DNA from: a bacterium
GTDB taxonomy: Bacteria > Bacillota > Bacilli > Lactobacillales > Streptococcaceae
Length of the DNA: 22,029 nt
NCBI GenBank assembly: GCA_905221435.1
Contig: CAJNDD010000028.1
Location: 1-22,029, forward strand
Direction: 5' to 3'
Position 1 is the stretch's first letter, and each line of letters starts with the position of its first letter. The position numbers and the translations under genes were made by a program. The notes below the pieces were generated by a model. That model did not search any database. It saw nothing but the letters and a program-made list of their open reading frames with translations, and was not told the DNA's origin. Positions 5,592-13,637 of the stretch are shown piece by piece.

Positions 5592-8243
5592 TTATTTACG
5601 ACGTCCTGGTCGTTCTTTATAACCATAGTAAGCATCTTCGATGATTTCTTGCATATGGTCAACCATTGGAAGGCGTGGGTTAGCTGGAGAACATTGGTCT
5701 TCATAGGCAAGGAAGGCTAATTCACGTGAATGTTTCTTCCATTCTTTTTCGTCGATTCCTTGAGCTTTGAAGTTCATTTGGATACCTACGCGCTCACCAA
5801 GTTCGTAGACTGCTTTCGCGTAAGATTCTACACCTTCTTCTGGAGTAGAAGCTGGCAAGCCAAGCATACGTGCGATATCCTGATACTTCTCATCTGCACG
5901 ATAGTAGTTGTACTTAGGCCATGTCGCTGTCTTAGCTGGACGTGTACCGTTGTAGCGGATAACGTATGGAAGCAAGATGGCATTTGTACGGCCATGGATT
6001 GTGTGGAATTGAGCACCAATCTTATGAGCCATTGAGTGAGAAATACCTAGGAAAGCATTGGCGAAGGCCATACCTGCAATCGTTGAAGCATTATGCATTT
6101 TTTCACGTGAATGGAAATCCGCATTCTTAACTGAGCTTTCAAGGTTTTCGAATACAAGTTTGATTGCTTGAAGGGCAAGACCATCAGTGTAGTCGCTAGC
6201 CATTTGTGATACGTAAGCTTCAGTCGCGTGAGTCAATACGTCCATACCAGTATCAGCAGCAACAAATCCTGGGACAGTCAGTACTAAAGCAGGGTCTACG
6301 ATTGCCACAGTAGGTGTCAATGAGTAGTCAGCGATTGGGTATTTACGGTTGTTTGCTTTATCAGAGATAACGGCAAACGGTGTTACTTCTGAACCTGTAC
6401 CAGAGGTTGTAGGGATTGCGATAAACTTAGTCTTTTTACCAAGCAATGGGAACTTGAAGGCACGTTTACGGATATCCATGAATTTTTGAACAAGATCACG
6501 GAAGTCCACTTCTGGTTGCTCATAGAAGAGCCACATTACTTTCGCAGCATCCATTGGTGAGCCACCACCAAGAGCGATAATTGTATCAGGTTTGAAGGAA
6601 CGCATGATCTCTGTACCACGCTCAACGGTTGTGATATCTGGATCTGGTTCTACATCTGCAAAGATTTGGTAAACAACCTTATTACGACGAAGATCGAGTT
6701 GCTCGATGATACGATCTAGAAAACCAAGTTCCACCATAGCGTGGTCTGTAACGATCATGACACGTTCAACGTCACGACATTTTTGAAGGTATTGAATTGA
6801 ATCACGTTCAAAGTATGTTTTTGAAGGAAGTTTCATCCATTGCATGTTATTTCTCCGTCTTCCGACTTTTTTGATGTTTAAGAGGTTGATGGCGCTGACG
6901 TTATCCCCAACTGAGTTGCGTCCGTAAGAACCACATCCAAGTGTCAATGATGGTAAGAAGGCGTTATAAACGTCCCCGATACCTCCAAAAGTAGAAGGTG
7001 AGTTGCAAATAACACGAATAGCTTTAACGGCTTTACCAAATTCTTTAGTCAATTCTTCGTCAGCTGTATGGATTGCTGCTGAGTGACCAAGACCGTTGAA
7101 TTCAACCATTTGGCGTGCTTTGTTAATTCCGTCTTCACGGCTTTCAGATTTCAAAACTGCAATAACTGGTGACAATTTCTCACGAGTCAATGGTTCTTTT
7201 TCACCAACTTCTTTACATTCTGCAGCAAGAATGTTTGTCCCTTCTGGAACTGTAAATCCTGCTTGCTCTGCAATCCAAGTTGCTGGTTTACCAACGATGT
7301 CTGCATTAAGTTTAGCACCAGCACAGTTTTTGCTATTGGCTTTTACTCCGAAGCAGAATTCTTCAAGAAGGGCTTTTTCTTTTTTGTTTACAAAGTAAGT
7401 GTGGTAAGACTTGAATTCTTCTACAAATTCATCGTAAATTTCTTTATCAATAATTACAGCTTGTTCAGATGCGCAGACCATACCATTATCAAATGATTTA
7501 GACATCACGATATCGTGAGCAGCCTGGCGGATATTTGCTGATTTTTCAACATAAGCTGGTACATTTCCGGCACCTACCCCAAGTGCTGGCTTCCCACATG
7601 AGTAAGCCGCCTTAACCATAGCATTACCACCAGTCGCAAGGATAGTCGCAATACCTTCGTGATTCATAAGGGCACTTGTTGCTTCCATAGAAGGTTGCGT
7701 AATCCATTGCACACAGTTTTCAGGAGCACCAGCTGCGATAGCTGCATCGCGAACGATACGTGCTGCATGAGCAGATGATTCTTGAGCTGATGGGTGGAAT
7801 GCAAAGACGATTGGGTTACGTGTCTTCAATGAAATCAATGATTTGAAGATTGCTGTTGATGTTGGATTTGTTGTAGGAGTAATACCACAAACAACACCAA
7901 CTGGTTCAGCGATAAGGGTCAAGCCTGTTACATCGTCTTCTTCGATAACACCAACTGTCTTAGTATGGCGCATGTTGTTTACCACGTGTTCACAAGCAAA
8001 CAAGTTCTTAGTTGCTTTATCTTCAAATACACCACGTCCTGTTTCTTCAAAGGCATGTAAAGCCAATTCTCCGTGGGCATCCAAAGCTGCTACTGATGCT
8101 TTGGCTACGATGTAGTCTACTTGTTCTTGGTCTAACTTGCGCATTTCTTCGAGTGCAACTAAGCCTTTTTGTACCAAATCATCAACATGCTTTTCAGCTG
8201 CGAGTTTCTTTTCCTCAGGTGTTACAGTTTTTTTATCAGCCAT
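5592..8243 (-). CDS. adhE: Bifunctional acetaldehyde-CoA/alcohol dehydrogenase AdhE
   Basis: This 883-aa enzyme reduces acetyl-CoA to acetaldehyde and then to ethanol with two NADH, regenerating NAD+ in mixed-acid fermentation. The N-terminal aldehyde dehydrogenase half (about 1-440) has the catalytic Cys257 in NGMVCASEQA and a GVGAGNVPAY block. The C-terminal iron-dependent alcohol dehydrogenase half has GGGSPMDAAKVMW, IPTTSGTGSEVTPFAV and the metal-binding SHSMAHKIGAQFHTIHGRTNA. Both active sites look complete and the length is typical. I chose the ATG at 8243 because GGAGGAAAAT precedes it directly; the frame runs open to 8264. AdhE forms helical filaments (spirosomes), as known for the family. 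The upstream region carries Rex-like and cre-like sites, fitting control by NADH/NAD+ and sugar. Confidence 0.98.
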   Translation of the reverse strand: MADKKTVTPEEKKLAAEKHVDDLVQKGLVALEEMRKLDQEQVDYIVAKASVAALDAHGELALHAFEETGRGVFEDKATKNLFACEHVVNNMRHTKTVGVIEEDDVTGLTLIAEPVGVVCGITPTTNPTSTAIFKSLISLKTRNPIVFAFHPSAQESSAHAARIVRDAAIAAGAPENCVQWITQPSMEATSALMNHEGIATILATGGNAMVKAAYSCGKPALGVGAGNVPAYVEKSANIRQAAHDIVMSKSFDNGMVCASEQAVIIDKEIYDEFVEEFKSYHTYFVNKKEKALLEEFCFGVKANSKNCAGAKLNADIVGKPATWIAEQAGFTVPEGTNILAAECKEVGEKEPLTREKLSPVIAVLKSESREDGINKARQMVEFNGLGHSAAIHTADEELTKEFGKAVKAIRVICNSPSTFGGIGDVYNAFLPSLTLGCGSYGRNSVGDNVSAINLLNIKKVGRRRNNMQWMKLPSKTYFERDSIQYLQKCRDVERVMIVTDHAMVELGFLDRIIEQLDLRRNKVVYQIFADVEPDPDITTVERGTEIMRSFKPDTIIALGGGSPMDAAKVMWLFYEQPEVDFRDLVQKFMDIRKRAFKFPLLGKKTKFIAIPTTSGTGSEVTPFAVISDKANNRKYPIADYSLTPTVAIVDPALVLTVPGFVAADTGMDVLTHATEAYVSQMASDYTDGLALQAIKLVFENLESSVKNADFHSREKMHNASTIAGMAFANAFLGISHSMAHKIGAQFHTIHGRTNAILLPYVIRYNGTRPAKTATWPKYNYYRADEKYQDIARMLGLPASTPEEGVESYAKAVYELGERVGIQMNFKAQGIDEKEWKKHSRELAFLAYEDQCSPANPRLPMVDHMQEIIEDAYYGYKERPGRRK

Positions 8244-8276
8244 ATTTTCCTCCATAGCTTTCAAGGATTCAATCCT

Positions 8277-8294
8277 TTGTTAATTTTTTCACAA
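8277..8294. promoter_or_regulatory. Rex-like operator at the adhE transcription start
   Basis: On the minus strand TTGTGAAAAAATTAACAA differs by one base from the Rex consensus TTGTGAA-N4-TTCACAA. It starts 5-6 nt after the adhE -10 box and so covers the predicted start. Rex is the NADH-sensing repressor of fermentation genes in Gram-positive bacteria. The assignment rests on sequence match only. Confidence 0.7.
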
Positions 8295-8298
8295 ATTC

Positions 8299-8327
8299 AT
8301 TATAGCGCATTCTTTCTGTTTTGTAAA
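8299..8327 (-). promoter_or_regulatory. Promoter of adhE
   Basis: On the minus strand the -35 is TTTACA, the spacer is 17 nt and the -10 is a perfect TATAAT (8299-8304). The start is predicted near 8292, giving a leader of about 50 nt. A Rex-like site overlaps the start. Confidence 0.85.
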
Positions 8328-8339
8328 CAGTTTCATATA

Positions 8340-8381
8340 CATTTCACAAAGTTTTTTTATAGTTTGTGAAATGGTTCTCAT
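8340..8381. promoter_or_regulatory. Inverted TTTGTGAAAT half-sites (second Rex-like site) upstream of adhE
   Basis: An 11-bp perfect inverted repeat, CATTTCACAAA (8340-8350) and TTTGTGAAATG (8363-8373), has a 12-nt spacer. The right half extends to TTGTGAANNNNTTCTCAT (8364-8381), which matches 5 of 7 bases in the second Rex half-site. Another ATTTCACAAA lies near 8440-8449. These repeated half-sites upstream of the -35 suggest additional regulator binding. Confidence 0.55.
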
Positions 8382-8488
8382 TAGTCCTGTTATTAGGCAT
8401 TTATCCCTAAAGATTGTGATTTTTTATCAAATATTTTTTATTTCACAAACTCCTTGTAAGGAGGTCTTGGAAACAAACAACTTTCCAA

Positions 8489-8503
8489 GCAAGCGCTTTC
8501 TTT
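8489..8503. promoter_or_regulatory. Possible cre (CcpA) site upstream of adhE
   Basis: AAGCAAGCGCTTTCT fits WTGNAARCGNWWWCA at 13 of 15 positions, with the central AAGCGCTT intact. It lies about 170-200 bp upstream of the adhE promoter, just past the terminator of the MORN gene. The distance would suit activation or remote control more than direct repression. Confidence 0.4.
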
Positions 8504-8512
8504 TTGACTTTT

Positions 8513-8541
8513 GAAAATAGTCTCCTAATCTGGAGACTATT
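8513..8541 (-). terminator. Intrinsic terminator of the MORN-repeat gene
   Basis: The perfect 10-bp stem AATAGTCTCC (8516-8525) / GGAGACTATT (8532-8541) has a 6-nt loop and is followed on the minus strand by TTTTC. The stem contains the stop codon of the MORN gene. Confidence 0.9.
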
Positions 8542-8950
8542 GTTTCTGTTGAAAAACACCTTGTTTAAAGGTTCCTTCATAAACGACTTCTTGCTCTGTT
8601 GTCAATTTCCCTTGGCCTTCAGCCTGACCATTTACAAAATCACCTTCATATTTCCAGCCAGATTTGGACTGGAAAGTCCCTTTACCATTGAAAGCTCCAT
8701 TGTTGAACGCTCCTGTATATTGGTCTCCATTTTCAAAGGTCATGGTGCCCTGACCATTCATCTTTCCCCTTACCAAGGTTCCATCATAAACAAGCGCACC
8801 ACCATCAAGTGTCAGGACACCTTTTTTAGGTGTATTTAGTAGAAAGACCGAGACGGCACAGATAACGATTAGAAGGACAGTTGCAATCTCTATACGTGGG
8901 CGAGTTAGATAAACTCGATATTTTTCGAAGGTTTCTTTAAGCTTTTCCAT
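8537..8950 (-). CDS. Membrane-anchored MORN-repeat protein
   Basis: This 137-aa protein of unknown role has one N-terminal membrane span (about residues 20-38) and four MORN-type repeats. The repeats start at Tyr55, Tyr78, Tyr101 and Tyr124, exactly 23 residues apart, with the pattern Y-x-G-x-F/L-x-x-G-x-x-x-G-x-G. The last repeat is cut short at FQQKQ. MORN repeats form an extended beta-hairpin sheet and usually bind proteins or lipids. The positive residues before the span suggest the repeats face outside. The start at 8950 is preferred (GAGAGTGACA upstream); an in-frame ATG at 8962 is possible. It overlaps the end of the phosphatase gene, implying translational coupling and a shared transcript. 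Its stop lies inside a terminator. Confidence 0.85.
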   Translation of the reverse strand: MEKLKETFEKYRVYLTRPRIEIATVLLIVICAVSVFLLNTPKKGVLTLDGGALVYDGTLVRGKMNGQGTMTFENGDQYTGAFNNGAFNGKGTFQSKSGWKYEGDFVNGQAEGQGKLTTEQEVVYEGTFKQGVFQQKQ

Positions 8951-9380
8951 TGTCACTCTCATTTTCTAAACGATCTAGCCAGCTTTGGCATCCACTTGTG
9001 ATGCGAGCATAGGTTTCCTCAAAATCTCCTGTGTACCATGGATCTGGAACACTTTCAGACGCAAAAGGGTAGATCTTATGCTGCAATTCCTGAGGACACA
9101 CTTGACGCAGATCTGAAACGTTTGAAGCATCCATGCCAATAATATAATCAAATAATTCAAAGTCTTCTCTGCCAATCTGAAGCGATGTTTTGTCTTTGTC
9201 ATAAGGGATCTGATACTGCTGGAAAATCCCCTGTGTTCCCTTATGAATCGGATTACCATGTTCCCAAGACGATGTTGCACGACTCTCAATTTGGTAATCG
9301 CTCGTCATGGATTTCATCACAAACTCCGCCATGGGGCTACGGCAGATATTTCCTAAGCACACAAATACTATTTTTTTCAT
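8937..9380 (-). CDS. Low-molecular-weight protein-tyrosine phosphatase
   Basis: This 147-aa cytoplasmic phosphatase begins MKKIVFVCLGNICRSPMAEF, the LMW-PTP P-loop CX5R with nucleophile Cys8 and Arg14. The general acid is Asp113 in VPDPWYTGDFEETY. The length is right for the family. Such enzymes dephosphorylate tyrosine residues, in streptococci often on capsule or adhesion regulators; the substrate cannot be read here. GAGGAAAAGGG precedes the ATG. The gene starts only 23 nt after the yajC terminator hairpin. I see no promoter in that gap, so it may depend on read-through from yajC or a promoter inside yajC. It overlaps the MORN gene downstream. Confidence 0.95.
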   Translation of the reverse strand: MKKIVFVCLGNICRSPMAEFVMKSMTSDYQIESRATSSWEHGNPIHKGTQGIFQQYQIPYDKDKTSLQIGREDFELFDYIIGMDASNVSDLRQVCPQELQHKIYPFASESVPDPWYTGDFEETYARITSGCQSWLDRLENESDNGKA

Positions 9381-9403
9381 CCCTTTTCCTCTCGTCTCAT
9401 AGA

Positions 9404-9429
9404 AAAACGGGAGTGACAGATCCCGTTTT
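9404..9429 (-). terminator. Terminator or attenuator between yajC and the phosphatase gene
   Basis: The perfect 9-bp stem AAAACGGGA (9404-9412) / TCCCGTTTT (9421-9429) has an 8-nt loop and is followed on the minus strand by TTC. It overlaps the yajC stop codon (9428-9430). Confidence 0.85.
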
Positions 9430-9748
9430 ATTCTTCGATTACTCCACTTTCATTGACAACTGACCCTTCTGGTGTCACAGCTTCTTTAAGCGGCAAAACT
9501 GTCTTGATAGCAGCCAATTCAAAGGTCAAATAGACTCCGTCTACATCAAGAACAATTGTTTGCTTTTCAGTATCTACTTCATCCACTGTTCCATAAAGTC
9601 CGCCGATTGTGATTACTTCATAGCCTTTTTGAAGCTTGTTCAAGCTTTCCATACGCTTTTGAGCTTGTTTCTTTTGAGAGCGTTGCATAAAGAACATCAA
9701 GCCCATCATTGCTACTAACATGATTAAAAAAGTAATATTTGGATTCAT
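9428..9748 (-). CDS. yajC: Preprotein translocase accessory subunit YajC
   Basis: This 106-aa protein has one N-terminal membrane span (about residues 5-21, FLIMLVAMMGLMFFMQR) and a cytoplasmic tail. RSQKKQAQKRMESLNKLQKGYEV and the following ITIGGLYGTVDEVD block are the YajC signature. YajC joins SecDF in the Sec translocon of many bacteria; no secDF genes are seen in this window. The acidic C-terminus is typical. AAAGGAGAAAAC precedes the ATG. It has its own promoter behind the tkt terminator and ends in a hairpin shared with its stop codon. Confidence 0.94.
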   Translation of the reverse strand: MNPNITFLIMLVAMMGLMFFMQRSQKKQAQKRMESLNKLQKGYEVITIGGLYGTVDEVDTEKQTIVLDVDGVYLTFELAAIKTVLPLKEAVTPEGSVVNESGVIEE

Positions 9749-9778
9749 TGTTTTCTCCTTTGTATTTTACATAGGACT

Positions 9779-9807
9779 ACTATATCAAATTTCATCTACT
9801 TTTACAA
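9779..9807 (-). promoter_or_regulatory. Promoter of yajC
   Basis: On the minus strand the -35 is TTGTAA (9802-9807), the spacer is 17 nt and the -10 is TATAGT (9779-9784), preceded by TGA (extended -10). The leader is about 25 nt. Confidence 0.8.
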
Positions 9808-9832
9808 GATTGTGCCTTGTTTTTATGCTGAT

Positions 9833-9859
9833 AAAAAATCAGAGCTTTCACTCTGATTT
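9833..9859 (-). terminator. Intrinsic terminator of tkt
   Basis: The perfect 9-bp stem AAATCAGAG (9836-9844) / CTCTGATTT (9851-9859) has a 6-nt loop. On the minus strand it runs into TTTTTT. It starts 6 nt after the tkt stop codon. Confidence 0.9.
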
Positions 9860-9865
9860 CTGCAA

Positions 9866-11842
9866 TTATTTCAAGTTTTGAACGACTTTGACTAGATTTT
9901 CAACTGTAAATCCGTACTCTGCCAATACTTTTGGTGCTGGGGCAGATGCTCCGAAGGTATCAATACCGAGAACCGCACCATCAAGACCGACATATTTGTA
10001 CCAGTTTTGAGTTGCTCCCATTTCGACTGCAACACGACGTCGGACTGCATTTGGAAGGATTTCTTCCTTGTATGCTGCATCTTGTGCGTCAAAGACATCT
10101 GTTGATGGCATGCTGACTACACGGACTTTTGCACCTTGGCTAGCCAATTCTTTGGCAGCTGCGACAGCCAGATTGACCTCTGAACCTGTTGCAATCAAGA
10201 TTGTATCAAAGTCTGCTGCATTTTCATAGACAACATAGGCACCTTTCACAACTTTGTCAAAGTCTGTTCCCTCTTCGACAGTCAAGTTTTGACGTGTCAA
10301 GACAAGAGCAGTTGGTGTTTTTTCGCTTGTCACTGCAAGGTACCAAGCTGCTTGAGTTTCACGCGCATCTGCTGGGCGGAAAACATTCAGATTTGGCATA
10401 GCACGGAGACCTGCTAAGTGTTCAACTGGTTCGTGAGTTGGACCATCTTCACCAACTGCAATCGAATCGTGGGTAAAGACATAAGTCACAGGAAGTCCTT
10501 GCAAGGCTGACAAGCGGACAGCTGCTTTCACATAGTCAGAGAAGACGAAGAAGGTTCCACCATAAACACGAAGTCCACCGTGAAGGGCCATCCCGTTCAA
10601 GATCGTTCCCATTGCAAATTCACGAACACCAAACTGAATGTTGCGGTTCAAGCGATTAGCGTCATCTTGAAGTCCATCAGTCTTGATATAAGTCATGTTT
10701 GAGTGGGCTAGGTCAGCTGATCCACCTAGGAAGGTTGGCAACTTGGCAGCGACAACGTTCAAAGCATCTTGGCTTGAATTACGAGTTGCTTGAGAGAAGC
10801 CATTTTCTAAGGCTGGGAAGTCTGCTGGAGTCACTTTAACTGGATCACGGCCGTCGATGATGGCTTCTACTTCTGCAGCCAGTTCTGGATGAGCTTCTTT
10901 ATAATCAGCAACTAATTTAGTCCAAGCTTGATAGGCTGATGCGCCACGGTCTGCAACATTTTCTTTGAAATCAGTATAAACTTCAGCTGGGATTTCAAAT
11001 GGTTCATAGTTCCAACCGAGGACTTGACGAGTTGCTGCAGTTTCGTCTGCACCAAGAGGAGCACCGTGTACAGCATTGGTTCCTTGTTTATTTGGGGAAC
11101 CGTATCCAATCACAGTCTTCACTTCAATCAAAGATGGTTTGCCTGAAGCTTTAGCAGCTTCAATAGCAGCATGGATAGCTTCCAAGTCTGTTCCATCTTC
11201 AACCAAGGCTGTATGCCAACCGTAGGCATTGTAACGGTCACGAACACTTTCCGTAAAGGAATCCTTTGTCTCACCATCCAAGTTAATGTCATTTGAATCA
11301 TAAAGAACCACCAACTTGTCAAATTTTTGCAAGCCCGCATATGAAGCCGCCTCGCTTGAGACACCCTCCATCAAGTCTCCGTCTCCACAGATAACGTAAG
11401 TATAGTGGTCAAAGATATTGAAGCCTTCGCGGTTATACTTCGCCGCAAGGAAACGTTCTGCTTGGGCAAAACCAGTAGCAGTAGAAATTCCTTGACCTAG
11501 AGGGCCAGTTGTAGCGTCAACCCCTGCAGTATGCCCAAATTCTGGGTGACCGGGTGTTTTAGAACCCCATTGGCGGAAGTTCTTGACTTCATCCATGCTA
11601 ACATCTTCAAAACCAGAAAGGTGAAGAAGGGCATAAAGAAGCATAGAGCCGTGACCTGCTGAAAGAATAAAGCGATCGCGGTTGATCCAGTTTGGTTGAG
11701 CTGGATTGATACGAAGTTGCTTTGTAAAGAGGCTATAGGCCATTGGAGCAGCCCCCATAACCACCCCTGGGTGACCTGAGTTTGCTTTGTTGATGGCGTC
11801 AATACCTAGAAAACGAATTGCATTAACAGATAGATTTGACAT
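9866..11842 (-). CDS. tkt: Transketolase
   Basis: This 658-aa thiamine-diphosphate enzyme moves two-carbon units between sugar phosphates in the non-oxidative pentose phosphate pathway. The N-terminal cofactor domain has [30 protein letters not shown] and the ThDP motif [13 protein letters not shown]. The substrate-binding stretch [15 protein letters not shown] follows. The central pyrimidine domain carries [17 protein letters not shown] and [16 protein letters not shown] with the conserved Glu. The length is standard and the C-terminal domain is complete. AAAGGAAATTCT precedes the ATG. It has its own promoter and a leader of about 45 nt containing a short dyad. Some streptococci carry a second transketolase, so a paralogue elsewhere is possible. 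Confidence 0.97.
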   Translation of the reverse strand: MSNLSVNAIRFLGIDAINKANSGHPGVVMGAAPMAYSLFTKQLRINPAQPNWINRDRFILSAGHGSMLLYALLHLSGFEDVSMDEVKNFRQWGSKTPGHPEFGHTAGVDATTGPLGQGISTATGFAQAERFLAAKYNREGFNIFDHYTYVICGDGDLMEGVSSEAASYAGLQKFDKLVVLYDSNDINLDGETKDSFTESVRDRYNAYGWHTALVEDGTDLEAIHAAIEAAKASGKPSLIEVKTVIGYGSPNKQGTNAVHGAPLGADETAATRQVLGWNYEPFEIPAEVYTDFKENVADRGASAYQAWTKLVADYKEAHPELAAEVEAIIDGRDPVKVTPADFPALENGFSQATRNSSQDALNVVAAKLPTFLGGSADLAHSNMTYIKTDGLQDDANRLNRNIQFGVREFAMGTILNGMALHGGLRVYGGTFFVFSDYVKAAVRLSALQGLPVTYVFTHDSIAVGEDGPTHEPVEHLAGLRAMPNLNVFRPADARETQAAWYLAVTSEKTPTALVLTRQNLTVEEGTDFDKVVKGAYVVYENAADFDTILIATGSEVNLAVAAAKELASQGAKVRVVSMPSTDVFDAQDAAYKEEILPNAVRRRVAVEMGATQNWYKYVGLDGAVLGIDTFGASAPAPKVLAEYGFTVENLVKVVQNLK

Positions 11843-11863
11843 AGAATTTCCTTTCTCTTTGAG

Positions 11864-11879
11864 GTGATTAGTGAATCAC
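11864..11879. promoter_or_regulatory. Dyad in the tkt leader
   Basis: GTGATT (11864-11869) and AATCAC (11874-11879) form a perfect 6-bp inverted repeat with a 4-nt spacer. It lies just downstream of the tkt promoter, between the predicted start and the ribosome site. It could be an operator or a small RNA hairpin; no regulator was recognised. Confidence 0.35.
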
Positions 11880-11894
11880 ACATCCTATCTTACT

Positions 11895-11923
11895 ATTATA
11901 TGAAAAAATGTATAGAATAGCAA
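11895..11923 (-). promoter_or_regulatory. Promoter of tkt
   Basis: On the minus strand the -35 is TTGCTA (11918-11923), the spacer is 17 nt and the -10 is a perfect TATAAT (11895-11900). The start is predicted near 11888. Confidence 0.85.
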
Positions 11924-11951
11924 TAAAACAATTTAAGCTCCTCTAGTATAT

Positions 11952-12575
11952 TTATCCTCTCGTCATCTCATAATAAGGCAACAATCGAGTATAAGCGTCT
12001 TCTAGTTTCTCCAATATCGCTTCTACTGACTGATTTTCAATGAGGGAAACATCTGACTTAACCAACACTTTTCGGACTTCCTGCCTTCTCACCTTCTCGC
12101 ATAAAGTACGACGGTTCCCCTCAGTAGCCTCCACCTTATGACTTTCTCCATTTGAATAGACTAGATAATACATTCCTTCAACCACTGGAAGCTCTAAAAT
12201 CTTGGCTTGCTTGTCTAAAGTCTGTTCGTCTTTCTTACGTTCGATGAAACTAACTTCTAGTGAAACACCAAAATCAGAAGGAGCTCCATATAAGCGCAGA
12301 GCTAACATAGGTTCTGATACCTTTCCCTCTCTCTGTAGATAGGCCCAAAAATGTGGTCGTAAGCGCTGCGCTTGGTTCATCCACTGACTAGTCTGTTGCA
12401 GTTTCCATTCTGGATGATTAGCTTGAAAAGTTTTAGCCAGTTCTGTAAAAGACTTCCGAGCCTCTTGACCTTTTTTCCGTAATTCCAGCATTTTTTCTCG
12501 CTCATCACCTGCTTTATCCGGATTACGGTACTGAATCCCTGCAAATGATAGGTATTCTCTAACTGCTTTTATCAT
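11952..12575 (-). CDS. Hypothetical protein, 207 aa
   Basis: I do not recognise this protein. It is soluble, without signal peptide or membrane span. It is rich in Lys/Arg and Glu near the N-terminus (about residues 20-45, a probable helix). A mixed beta region includes MLALRLYGAPSDFGVSLEV and VEGMYYLVYSNGESHKV, and a helical tail ends YYEMTRG. No catalytic motif is obvious to me. The ATG at 12575 has AAAGGAAC about 12 nt upstream, a weakly spaced ribosome site. It begins about 24 nt after the khpB terminator. The only promoter-like match there, TTGCTA-N18-TATGAT, overlaps the start codon itself, so expression may depend on read-through. It lies between khpB and tkt. Confidence 0.8.
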   Translation of the reverse strand: MIKAVREYLSFAGIQYRNPDKAGDEREKMLELRKKGQEARKSFTELAKTFQANHPEWKLQQTSQWMNQAQRLRPHFWAYLQREGKVSEPMLALRLYGAPSDFGVSLEVSFIERKKDEQTLDKQAKILELPVVEGMYYLVYSNGESHKVEATEGNRRTLCEKVRRQEVRKVLVKSDVSLIENQSVEAILEKLEDAYTRLLPYYEMTRG

Positions 12576-12596
12576 ATCTCAACTGTTCCTTTCCTA

Positions 12597-12623
12597 GCAA
12601 AAAATCAGGACAAACCTGATTTT
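12597..12623 (-). terminator. Intrinsic terminator of rnpA-yidC-khpB
   Basis: The perfect 9-bp stem AAAATCAGG (12601-12609) / CCTGATTTT (12615-12623) has a 5-nt loop. On the minus strand it is followed by TTTTTTGC. It lies 8 nt after the khpB stop. Confidence 0.9.
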
Positions 12624-12630
12624 ACTTTGC

Positions 12631-13620
12631 TTATTCTGCATCTACGACAACATAGCGATTTGGCTCATCACCCTCAGAATAACTCGTCACACCATCCATG
12701 CGCGAAATAATGCGATGGATAATCTTGCGTTCGCTATTTGACATTGGATCTGTTTGCTGGCTACGTCCTTCCTCTAATGCACGAATCGCCAATTTTTGAG
12801 CGTAGGTTTGCAACACTTCTGCACGGTGTTCAACGTAATCATTGACGTTGATTGTGATATAGAAAGTTCTTGAATAGCGATTGTAGAGGTAGTTTTGTGC
12901 CAAAAGCTGAAGGGCTTTCAATACTTTCCCGTGATAGCCAATAATGCGACCAGGTTCATTGGTATCAATTTGCAGGTTGATAATGCGACGATTATAGTCG
13001 CTTGAAATGACACCTTCGACATCTATATCATTCAAAATCGTTTGAACATAATTAGTCACTTCTGTCGCTACTTGTTCAATATCATAGCTCTGTTCAACTT
13101 TTAAACCTAAATCTTCTAAGGATTGCCCCTTTTCCTGCTCTTGTTCATCCACAATTTCTGGAGATTCTGTTGGCGATTCCGTTCTAGCTTCTTCTATTTG
13201 CAACTCATTTAGAATTTCAATATGCCCGGTCTCTTCAAGAATTGTGCTGGCATGTTTCTCATTTTTCAAGATTTCAGCCTTGATTTCATCAGAAACTCCC
13301 TGACCTTCCTCTTCGATTTTTTTAATCGCTTCAACAACATGGCCAAGATCAACTGTCGCCTCTGTTACTGTCTTAACAGGTTCGTTTTGCTCATTGATTT
13401 CTTTTGGAACACCTTTTACTGCTTGTTGATTGGCCTTAATCACCGTCGTTTCACTAATTGCCTCAATATCAACTTGAGCTGGTTTTTGCCCAAATAAGCC
13501 TAAAAAACCTTTCTTCTCTTTGGACACAACCTTTATATGAGTCTTCATTCGAGGAAGACCTAACTCTTTCAATCCCTTTTGAATTGCTTCTTCAACTGTT
13601 GAACCCGTATATAACACCAT
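12631..13620 (-). CDS. khpB: RNA-binding protein KhpB/EloR (Jag)
   Basis: This 329-aa protein has three domains in order. The Jag_N domain spans about residues 1-54 (EAIQKGLKELG, KKGFLGLFGQKPAQV). An acidic, Glu-rich linker (about 55-180) follows. A KH domain has GYHG at 228-231, and an R3H domain (about 264-329) has Arg298 and His302. In pneumococcus KhpB/EloR pairs with KhpA, binds RNA and controls cell elongation, and is phosphorylated by the kinase StkP on Thr89; here residue 89 is Thr in TEATVDLGH, so that site is kept. GGAGGAATCTGGTC precedes the ATG. It follows yidC by 17 nt in the rnpA operon. The symbol jag is used in other species. Confidence 0.95.
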   Translation of the reverse strand: MVLYTGSTVEEAIQKGLKELGLPRMKTHIKVVSKEKKGFLGLFGQKPAQVDIEAISETTVIKANQQAVKGVPKEINEQNEPVKTVTEATVDLGHVVEAIKKIEEEGQGVSDEIKAEILKNEKHASTILEETGHIEILNELQIEEARTESPTESPEIVDEQEQEKGQSLEDLGLKVEQSYDIEQVATEVTNYVQTILNDIDVEGVISSDYNRRIINLQIDTNEPGRIIGYHGKVLKALQLLAQNYLYNRYSRTFYITINVNDYVEHRAEVLQTYAQKLAIRALEEGRSQQTDPMSNSERKIIHRIISRMDGVTSYSEGDEPNRYVVVDAE

Positions 13621-13637
13621 GACCAGATTCCTCCTTA

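Noticed and set aside
8504..8839. Plus-strand open frame over the MORN gene
   Set aside because: It covers the reverse of a clear MORN-repeat gene, crosses its terminator and has no ribosome site.
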